Source: Saccoglossus kowalevskii
Taxonomy: Eukaryota > Hemichordata > Enteropneusta > Harrimaniidae
DNA: 25,055 nt
Reading direction: 5' to 3'
Assembly (NCBI RefSeq): GCF_000003605.2
Contig: NW_003140814.1
Coordinates: 963,725 to 988,779, forward strand
The notes below the pieces were generated by a model. The model saw only the letters and a list, made by a program, of their open reading frames with translations, ran no database searches and was not told the DNA's origin. This document shows positions 19,501-25,055 of the stretch, one piece after another; position 1 is the first letter of the stretch, and each line of letters opens with the position of its first letter. The translations under genes were made by a program, and so were the position numbers.

Positions 19501-22438
19501 GGTAGAGTAATGGATGTTGCACCAGACTAATGTTTGGTCGATCCTGGTTATAATTCTACCTTCTAATTCTTAAATGTTCGACCCCCTACCCTAGCTGAGT
19601 GTGCCACACTGGATGGAAAGTATTAGTGTTCGGCCAGGCCTGGTTGATGCCAGTATACTGTAGAATACTTTATTTTCGCTTGGAATTTATTTTCGCTATT
19701 TTCGCTGGACGAATGATTTTTTCCCTATATTTCACATTAAACTCATCAAAAATCAGTGAAAATAAATTCCATAAAAAACGGCCAAAAAGCCTTTTCAGCG
19801 AAAATAAAGTATTACACAGTAGTGCATTAAATTGTTGTTTGATAGAGGTGAATGCAAAACCCTGTCTAACATGAATATGGCTTCTGTGGCACTGTGTCAG
19901 CACTCACACTCATAATTCAAAGAAGTTGGGTGACATTCAATGCCCAAAACTGTTGCCTGGCACTTAGAAGCAAATTAAGAAAGAAAACATTTTTGAAGCC
20001 ACAAACTAAATATTTTTAGAGAAGCTGAGATCGAGAATTGTCAGTGTCAGTTTGCAACAAACTATGTATTTTAAAGGTGTTTTATATGGTTGCATAGAAC
20101 ACCTATCCAACATGATCAAGTTAGCTTAAAACTCCTGAAACTTATTAGCAATAAAGCACAATTTGTTGTGTAATTAATAATGTGGGAATTAGTCTTTTTA
20201 TAGTCAGATAAGATTTGATTGATGTGAATGTAGGATTCAACACCTGTGTTGATATGTGAGGTACATGTTAATAGACTGACATCATGACTGTGTATTACAT
20301 ACAATGTGTACGGCATGTATACAAAACATTGTTCACTGGATGGTGTTGTCAAACTTTAAATCAAGTCATCATGTCTGTTATGGGATCCATGCAGTGTCTT
20401 TAATTTAGCATACTAAAAAAAAAAAAATCGGCTGTTTGGCGTTATAAAACTATATCTGCTTTATAAAGACTTAAATTTTTCTTTTTCTTCTCCAGTGGTT
20501 TCCAGAAGTGCGACGATGTGGTTCTGCCGGAATTCCCATCATCTTAGTCGGTTGCAAAATGGATTTACGGAATGACATACATACTATTACAGAATTGGCC
20601 CAGAAAAGACAGATAACACTCACACATGAAAAAGTGAGTTTTACATTTCATATTACTTTTTAGTCCCTGTTCGGACGCAGTCCGAAAACGGGGACTTATG
20701 TTTTGACCTCTGTGTGTGAGTGAGTGCGTGCGTGTGTGCGTGCGTCCGGACCTGTATCTTAGAAATGCCTGGTCCAATCACAATCAAACTTCACACATAC
20801 ATCATACATGATAGTATACATATGCACGTCAATTTGTTTCACGATCTGATTCAAGATGGCCGAATGGCGGCCATTTTTGTGCTAAAAATCATCAAAAACA
20901 AGCATTTCTCAGCTGTTAACAGATGGATTTTGTTCAAACTTGGTATATACATTAGACGTTATAGGACCTTGATGCACATCATTTTGTTTTACGATCTGAT
21001 TCAAGATGGCCGAATGGTGGCCATTTTTGTGCTAAAAAATCATCAAAAACAAGCATTTCTCGGCTGTTTACAGATGGATTTTGTTCAAACTTGGTATATA
21101 CATTAGACATTATGAGACCTTGATGCAAATAATTTTGTTTTTTAGATAAGATTCAAAATGGCCGACTGGGCCATTTTGTTTTAATGAATGTGGTTCTCGT
21201 GCCATATTCTGACTTGCTTTCACTGATTATGTTCAAATTTTAAATATTCATTATACATCATGTCATAGATAACCATATATATTGGTTTGACGATCCTATT
21301 CAAAATGGACAAATGGTGGCCATTTTTGTGCTAAAAAATCATCAAATATCAGGCATATATATATGGATTTCGTTCAAACTTGGTACATATGTTAGACATT
21401 ACAGGTTCCTGATGCACATCATTTATTTTTCAGATCGGATTCGAATGGCTGTCTGGTAGCCATTTTGTTTTAATGATTGGGCTTCTAGAGCCACATCTCT
21501 TAAATGCTTTGACTGATTATATTCAAATTTTATATATTATAGTTATACATCATGTTATATATATATACATGTATTTAAAATGGCTGATTTTGAATGCTGT
21601 TCCAGAGCAATATCCCTCAATATGAACAAGTACTTTTTTGACGATCAGATACAAATTTCAATCATTTTAATGTTAAAAAATCATATTCCTGACATGGTTA
21701 TATTCTAGCTATATTACTATAAACAAAACTATATATATTAAATTTGATAACTAACGGGGACTGTGCCATGCATGGCTTGTTTTTATAATGAATTTCAGCA
21801 GTCACTCACTGGTATAACAAAATGACTGTCATCTCGTACATTCTGTCTGTTAATTAATCTTTACACGTACACCCTTTAAAGTGTACAAGATCAGGTAGTT
21901 AAGCATCTTATTTGATGACCAGTTTTATCGACTGTGTGGGTGGCAAATGAATGCATGCAGTGTCCTGCCTGTAATTTAACTATCGAATGTGTACTGTACT
22001 GATAATAGACCGATTGTTCTCATAACGTAAAAAAATAAACTGGCATAACATGGGTTGATAGATGGTTGCGTTATGTTTTTAGGGGAGAGCATGTTCCAAC
22101 TTTACATCAATGAATGTATGGTTGAACTGTATTTCTTTTTTGTTTTACAGGGTATACAAGTTGCCAAACAGATTGGTGCTGCTGCGTTTGTGGAATGTTC
22201 TGCCAAAAACTCCAGAAGCAGTGTCAATGAACTTTTTGAAATAGCCACTTTATCGTCGTTGGGAAAACTCAGCCTTCATAAGTCACTTAAGGGATTACCC
22301 TCACACACCAGATCACTGTCATTCAGAAGGAAAAAGAGCACTGGAGACCTGACACACCATAAGCTGAGAGTGAAAAGCACAGTGTTACAAACATCAACAG
22401 ACTCGTCTAAGTTAAACAAAAGCTGCGTTGTTATGTGA
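10445..22438 (+). CDS. RND: Rnd-class Rho-family small GTPase, complete, five coding exons
   Basis: The spliced CDS is join(10445..10564, 10901..10988, 17069..17178, 20496..20633, 22151..22438): 744 nt, 247 aa. The P-loop is GDSRCGKS (20-27), switch I VYVPTIFDN (41-49, effector Thr45), G3 DTSG (67-70), G4-region GCKMD (125-129) and G5 ECSAK (167-171). A basic tail ends in the CAAX box CVVM (244-247). Rnd hallmarks are DTSG followed by YDNVRPLSY, SLWDTSG, and replacement of the catalytic Gln (RhoA Gln63 equivalent is Cys71) and of P-loop Gly14-Ala15 (here Ser22-Arg23). This predicts a constitutively GTP-bound, GTPase-deficient protein. The terminal Met predicts farnesylation. Vertebrate Rnd proteins (about 227-244 aa) antagonise RhoA/ROCK and signal through plexins and p190RhoGAP. 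Which vertebrate Rnd it matches best is not resolved; it appears pre-duplication. Confidence 0.93.
10565..10900 (+). other. Rnd intron 1
   Basis: A 336-bp intron from GTACGT to TTGTTAG. It is GC-richer than the rest near 10680-10800. No repeat or coding segment was recognised. Confidence 0.7.
10901..10988 (+). CDS. RND: Rnd GTPase exon 2 (switch I to G3)
   Basis: The acceptor is TTGTTAG|GTGTAT and the donor TTCAG|GTAAGA. The exon encodes VYVPTIFDNSTASFEVEKY and RIDLSLWDTS plus the first base of Gly70. Thr45 of switch I matches RhoA Thr37. IDLSLWDTSG is the Rnd form of the G3 region, where classical Rho proteins have WDTAGQE. Confidence 0.93.
11499..12440. mobile_element. Non-autonomous DNA transposon, 32-bp TIRs, TTCTA target duplication
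   Basis: The left TIR (11499-11530, starting CCATGGAGGTAAAAAGAGAA) and right TIR (12409-12440) are inverted and match at 31 of 32 positions. They are flanked directly by TTCTA (11494-11498 and 12441-12445). The interior minus strand has an open, acidic, coding-like stretch ending at a stop at 12028-12030 (with SEDVNEIEEHITDEKLF and CELNDCSITKKCSEVLVDALP-like segments). This suggests a deletion derivative of a protein-coding element. The superfamily is not assigned: a 5-bp duplication fits several. High TIR identity suggests fairly recent insertion. Confidence 0.8.
12888..14189. mobile_element. DNA transposon remnant with CAGTGTTCTCCCCA TIRs, possibly hAT-like
   Basis: The perfect 14-bp termini CAGTGTTCTCCCCA (12888-12901) and TGGGGAGAACACTG (14176-14189) are flanked by GTGTG (12883-12887, 14190-14194). 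Sub-terminal GTGGCGGC/GTAGCGGC motifs occur on both sides. The minus strand around 13020-13290 reads through KHAHSEMHKKAM, which recalls the His-His end of the zinc fingers found in hAT-derived proteins, but only one of the expected cysteines is clear and no DDE or dimerisation domain is seen. I infer a decayed, internally deleted element. Confidence 0.65.
14301..14340. repeat. Perfect 16-bp-stem hairpin between ATTCAGG direct repeats
   Basis: The arms CATGGATGTACTAAGA (14301-14316) and TCTTAGTACATCCATG (14325-14340) pair perfectly around an 8-nt loop ATGTACAC. ATTCAGG lies immediately on both sides (14294-14300, 14341-14347). Confidence 0.85.
15829..16200 (+). repeat. Diverged tandem repeat, about three units of 130-143 bp
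   Basis: Units begin at GTAAATCCTATAA (about 15829), GGAAATCCTATAA (15961) and GGAAATCATATGA (about 16104). Each continues through a CCTCC/CCTTCC-rich stretch to TTCAAATTTCAA or TTTCAAAGTTTAA and a GGATTCGC/AGATTTGC block. Copies 1 and 2 share GCATACTATGAAATTAATTT exactly. Confidence 0.65.
16263..16336. repeat. Small imperfect fold-back
   Basis: AACTTTATTAC (16263-16273) is the exact complement of GTAATAAAGTT (16326-16336). Inside these, CTGAATAGAAAA pairs with TTTTCTATTTCAG with one bulge. Confidence 0.5.
16770..16814 (+). repeat. Two-copy 23-bp tandem duplication
   Basis: CTATCGGAAGGCTTTGCTTT and CTATCAGAAGGCTTTGCTTT lie 23 bp apart and differ by one base. Confidence 0.7.
17069..17178 (+). 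CDS. RND: Rnd GTPase exon 3 (switch II)
   Basis: This exon is short and was found by translating from the acceptor TTTCTAG|GGTGTA. It completes Gly70 and encodes CTEYDNVRPLSYTETDCVV, then VCYDISVPESLDNVVDK. The donor is AAG|GTGAGT, phase 0. The Cys-Thr pair replaces the Gln-Glu/Asp of active Rho GTPases. YDNVRPL is the Rnd switch II signature. Confidence 0.92.
17179..20495 (+). other. Rnd intron 3 (3.3 kb)
   Basis: Besides the MITE copy at 19658-19819 and an A-run at about 20415-20427, no repeat or coding segment stands out. Short ORFs at 17479-17697 and 18306-18530 show no family match by eye. Confidence 0.65.
19658..19819. repeat. TA-flanked MITE family, copy 3
   Basis: Left end CTGTAGAATACTTTATTTTC, right end the complement of GAAAATAAAGTATTACACAG, flanked by TA (19656-19657, 19820-19821). 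The interior repeats GAAAATAAATTCC and TTTTCGCT motifs of the same family. It is longer (162 bp) and more diverged than copy 2. The 91-aa ORF across it is an artefact. Confidence 0.7.
20496..20633 (+). CDS. RND: Rnd GTPase exon 4 (G4 region)
   Basis: The acceptor TTCTTCTCCAG|TGG has a strong pyrimidine tract, and the donor is AAA|GTGAGT. The exon encodes WFPEVRRCGSAG, IPIILVGCKMDLRNDIHT and ITELAQKRQITLTHEK (46 codons). GCKxDLR is the guanine-recognition motif of the Rnd/Rho family, and the segment after it is the Rho insert region. Confidence 0.92.
20634..22150 (+). other. Rnd intron 4 (1.5 kb), mostly one repetitive element
   Basis: The repetitive element begins about 30 bp after the donor and fills 20663-21779. 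The remaining 370 bp before the acceptor look like ordinary AT-rich intron. Confidence 0.75.
20663..21779. mobile_element. 1.1-kb repetitive element: terminal hairpin, GT-rich run, 145-150-bp tandem units
   Basis: It starts with a hairpin (20663-20695: GTCCC...GGGGAC around TTCGGAC-GCA-GTCCGAA). A (GTGC/GTGT)n run at about 20711-20750 follows. Units keyed by ACGATCTGATTCAAGATGGC then start at 20841, 20991, about 21143, 21290, about 21431, a weak one near 21573 and 21641. The first two are nearly identical and later ones decay. It ends CGGGGACTGTGCCATGCATG, including the palindrome GCCATGCATGGC (21765-21776). TTTTTA flanks both ends (20657-20662, 21780-21785), a possible but low-complexity target duplication. 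No transposase is seen. Confidence 0.65.
22151..22438 (+). CDS. RND: Rnd GTPase exon 5 (C-terminus, CAAX)
   Basis: The acceptor is TGTTTTACAG|GGTATA. The exon encodes GIQVAKQIGAAAFVECSAK, the G5 region, then a helix and a long basic tail with RSLSFRRKKSTGD and a final KLNKSCVVM before TGA. The tail is rich in Ser/Thr next to Arg/Lys, suiting kinase control. Ser243 directly precedes the prenylated Cys244, as in vertebrate Rnd3 (KSC). Confidence 0.95.
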   Translation, partial: GIQVAKQIGAAAFVECSAKNSRSSVNELFEIATLSSLGKLSLHKSLKGLPSHTRSLSFRRKKSTGDLTHHKLRVKSTVLQTSTDSSKLNKSCVVM

Positions 22439-23219
22439 ACTTGCAATTAGAACAGAAAATGCAAAACTTAATATGACGTAAAATTTTTATTTTCATGCCA
22501 TGTGTCAGTATTTACAGTACTTCATGATAAAAAGTACATAGCTTTATGTTAATGTATCTTAACTGAGCCACCCCAGTCAGTCTTTTTTAAAAAATATCCC
22601 TGTGAGGACACAGCATGTTTTGACTGATTCTGATTCATACGCAATTCATTGTCCCATTGCTTCCGTTGTGAGAGCAGAGCCTGACCTTCAGTGTGGGACA
22701 GTGCCTTTGCAATTTACCGAACATTGACGTCAATCTGTTGACTTATCATTAAATCGCCCCCCCACTTCCATGAAATCACAATGTAGAAGGAATCGACCCA
22801 GACCTTACTCAAAAATCAGTATTTTTTTGATGAACGCCTTGAAATGACTGGGGGCTCTATAGATTTTTTCAACTCCTTGAAGTAAAAAAAAAACTTAAGT
22901 GTGTACGTGAATGGTTGATACTAAACTTAATTTATTGTGAGCAAGTGAAGTATGTTGTGAAAAAGAAGTGATCATTATACGAGTTGCAATTTTAAATCAT
23001 TTTACTAAAAAGTACAGAGATGCAAGTTTATATAGTTACTGTTTATTATGACTTTGAATTACAAGTTTTCACATGTAGTAAAAGCTTCTAGGGACTTCCA
23101 TCACTAATACAGGCTTTGTGAGTGCCTTCTGTGGTAATGGCTAAAGTTATTCTGTATTTTCAGTCAAAGAGAAGTGAATGTTTGCACCAGTGCAAGATAA
23201 ACAGTTATTTTCCAGCAAT

Positions 23220-23225
23220 AATAAA
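23220..23225 (+). promoter_or_regulatory. Candidate proximal poly(A) signal AATAAA for the Rnd gene
   Basis: This is the first clear AATAAA on the plus strand after the Rnd stop codon (22436-22438), giving a 3' UTR of about 0.8 kb. ATTAAA at 23683-23688 and AATAAA at 23925-23930 are further candidates, so alternative 3' ends are possible. Confidence 0.4.
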
Positions 23226-23924
23226 GTGAAGGGAAAAAGGACTAACAATTATTTTTTAAGGTGGTGGGAGCAAGAATCTACATGGTTTCCTATGATAATC
23301 TGTATTCTTGTAAAGACATTGTAGACCACAAGTGTATAATTGATAAACAATGGAGTTTAATTACGGTACTGTAACCACAAAGAGATGGAATTCTCCTGGT
23401 ACAACACTGAATTCTAGCCATAATTTCCACCAACCAGTAATAATAATGGTTTGATCCAACACACTGTCAGTAGTTTAGAAATGAGCAATGCTCATTTAAA
23501 GCTTGGTTTAACCATTGTTTTTTATTCGTACAAGACAACTGTAGAAATATTACAGTTGCAGTACGGAAAAGGTGCTTGCTTTATAAAACTTATTGAAAAC
23601 TAAATTAGAGCACAGTATATTGGTACAGAGAGGAATTTATGATGTACTTTGTGAATGTTTGTAAATTTTTAATGTCAAAGATATTAAAGAGTAAGAAACT
23701 TACTTAATTGTATCATTGTGTATTGATGTTTCACAACAGTTCAGAAATGCTTTCTGGTGGAAAGTGCAGTTAAAGTGCATTTATACAAGACAGAATTTGA
23801 AAAATCCGGTTTGTCTTGTAAGTAGCTTCACTACAAATGTGTTAACCCTACATTCTTCCTTCACGATTGATATGGAAAGACATTTCTTATAATAACATTA
23901 TGGCCCAGTAAGACAATCTATGAA

Positions 23925-23930
23925 AATAAA
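23925..23930 (+). promoter_or_regulatory. Candidate distal poly(A) signal AATAAA for the Rnd gene
   Basis: AATAAA is followed within about 10 nt by a T-rich tract, which resembles a downstream U-rich element. If used, the Rnd transcript would end only about 100-200 bp from the opposing GLB1-like 3' end. Confidence 0.35.
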
Positions 23931-24053
23931 CATTGTTTTTTTTTAAAAAAAGACAATATGAATAAGTATTAATTAAATAATGCAACCACTAGTGCACATG
24001 CTTTTCAAATTTAATACCAGCACATAAAGTGTAGGTACTACCAATACAAGGTT

Positions 24054-24059
24054 TTTATT
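24054..24059 (-). promoter_or_regulatory. Candidate poly(A) signal AATAAA for the GLB1-like gene
   Basis: AATAAA on the minus strand lies about 88 nt downstream of the TGA at 24147-24149, giving a short 3' UTR. The match is direct; use is inferred. Confidence 0.45.
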
Positions 24060-24146
24060 TTCCAAGTTTTACTCTGTTCACAGCCCCACAGATTACATCT
24101 TCAATTTTTGTACATCACAGTAAACACAACCTTTGACCAGTATTGT

Positions 24147-24413
24147 TCACAGATTTCTATCAAATTCGTCGTCTGTATTCTTCTCAAGTAATGCTGTTCC
24201 ATTAATTATCGGCCTGTCAATGAACTCAATTTGACAATCTCCAGCCAGTATCCAGTTTCCATAGGAACCAGTACAGGGTGCTTTTTCCAATTCAAATAAC
24301 ACAACAGTGTTGTCTCCAGTTTGCAGTATATTAGCGGGTACATAGAGTGTCACCTGAGGTCCTACAACAGGCCAGTAACGACCAAGGTTGAATCCATTTA
24401 TGTATACCTGGCC
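24147..24413 (-). CDS. GLB1: Lysosomal-type beta-galactosidase, 3'-terminal coding exon (partial gene)
   Basis: The acceptor is TATTTACAG|GGCCAG (minus strand), phase 0, running to a TGA at 24147-24149: 88 residues. GQVYINGFNLGRYWPVVGPQ, then VTLYVPANILQTGDNTVVL, FELEKAPC and IEFIDRPII are diagnostic of the C-terminal beta-sandwich of family GH35 acid beta-galactosidase. In human GLB1 the same segment carries GQVWINGFNLGRYWP and ends with VDRPVIG. The enzyme removes terminal beta-galactose from gangliosides and glycans in the lysosome. The catalytic TIM barrel lies in exons right of base 25055. The tail ends soon after the conserved DRPII block. GLB1 versus a GLB1-like paralogue cannot be decided from the last exon. 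Confidence 0.93.
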   Translation of the reverse strand, partial: GQVYINGFNLGRYWPVVGPQVTLYVPANILQTGDNTVVLFELEKAPCTGSYGNWILAGDCQIEFIDRPIINGTALLEKNTDDEFDRNL

Positions 24414-25055
24414 CTGTAAATACAGTTGAGTCATTTGTTATCCAAAATTATTACCATGTCTGTCTCGAATTGGCAACAATTTCCATGGTTATGAACAATA
24501 ACTTGCTTTGAACCCCTCAAAAAATGATTGGATTCTGGTCAGTGTTCATGTCAGTTGAATTTTTTTTTTTTTTTTTTCTGCCAAAATATTGTGAAAATAC
24601 GCCCCACACCTTTTTTGTTTTAACATTTCATAACCAAAAACAAATTTTTTTTTACCATTATGTAAGATTAAAATGACAATAGTTGAATGAAACCAACAAT
24701 TCATCGCATGAAACAACTTCAAACCACTCGCACTGCAACATATGATTATTCATGGTTATTATTCCTTTGAGTGACCATGCCTTCTTTTATACATATCTTG
24801 TGGTATTCAAATCACAATTATTAGTAACCAACAGAAGACGTTTAAAAGTATCGTTTACATACTGTAAGGGCAGCTCTGCTCACAGTTAAGTAACTCAATT
24901 TTATCTCAAAGTATATTTTTACTGCTATATGAAGTGCTTTAAACTTGGAATTCTGTACAATGCAACTTAATCCTAAATGAACAAATTGCGTAACATGCCT
25001 GGCCAAAATATTTCCTCTGAATATTCATGTTTTAAGTCACATACATGTATGCATA
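24414..25055 (-). other. GLB1-like intron sequence
   Basis: This should be the intron upstream of the last GLB1-like exon. I searched the minus strand for the preceding exon (a GW(T/G)K-type end is expected) and did not see it. A T-run lies at about 24560-24578. Nothing else was seen. Confidence 0.6.

Larger units (their letters stand above)
22439..24146. other. Convergent 3' region between the Rnd and GLB1-like genes
   Basis: It is expected to hold the Rnd 3' UTR (plus) and the short GLB1-like 3' UTR (minus). Only candidate poly(A) hexamers were identified. No coding segment, repeat or RNA gene was recognised. Confidence 0.55.

Noticed and set aside
20663..20695. GC-rich hairpin considered as a tRNA or other RNA gene
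   Set aside because: No cloverleaf or A/B box; it is the end of a repetitive element.
20720..21106. 128-codon plus-strand ORF with a repeated FYDLIQDGRM-like peptide
   Set aside because: The repeat in the peptide simply reflects the 150-bp DNA tandem units; it starts in a GTGC run and sits in an Rnd intron.
24414..25055. Search for another GLB1-like exon
   Set aside because: No minus-strand segment with an acceptor, donor and GLB1-like residues could be found.
1..25055. CRISPR arrays, bacterial operons, rRNA, viral genes
   Set aside because: Nothing of these kinds is visible; the sequence is intron-bearing animal DNA.

Overview
The window is AT-rich nuclear DNA from an animal, most likely a marine invertebrate. 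The genes are split by GT-AG introns, the proteins match metazoan families, and the introns are full of short inverted-repeat (MITE-like) elements. I cannot fix the phylum from sequence alone. Nothing points to bacteria, an organelle or a virus.

Three genes are supported. (1) A VAT1-type MDR oxidoreductase lies on the minus strand, with its ATG at 9946-9948. Five exons (9658-9948, 9081-9288, 7643-7813, 6420-6509, 58-299) give 334 codons, and the last exon or exons lie beyond base 1. (2) An Rnd-class Rho GTPase lies on the plus strand and is complete: exons 10445-10564, 10901-10988, 17069-17178, 20496-20633 and 22151-22438 encode 247 residues ending in the CAAX box CVVM. (3) The 3'-terminal coding exon of a lysosomal-type beta-galactosidase (GLB1) lies on the minus strand at 24147-24413, tail-to-tail with the GTPase gene.

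VAT1 and the Rnd gene are head-to-head, with 496 bp between their ATGs. This spacer holds a compact octamer/TATA/CRE-half-site/inverted-CCAAT cluster at 10245-10275. From memory, human VAT1 and RND2 are also divergent neighbours, so this looks like an ancient gene pair that may share a promoter. It is the most interesting feature of the window.

Most of the rest is intron. VAT1 intron 4 (300-6419) holds five or six small fold-back elements and a coding-like, phase-compatible candidate alternative last exon (4901-5046). Rnd intron 2 (10989-17068) holds two larger DNA-transposon derivatives with 5-bp target duplications (11499-12440 and 12888-14189), a perfect 40-bp hairpin between direct repeats (14301-14340) and a diverged tandem array. 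Rnd intron 4 holds a 1.1-kb element built of repeats of about 145-150 bp. The two plus/minus 3' ends near 22439-24146 are marked only by candidate poly(A) signals.
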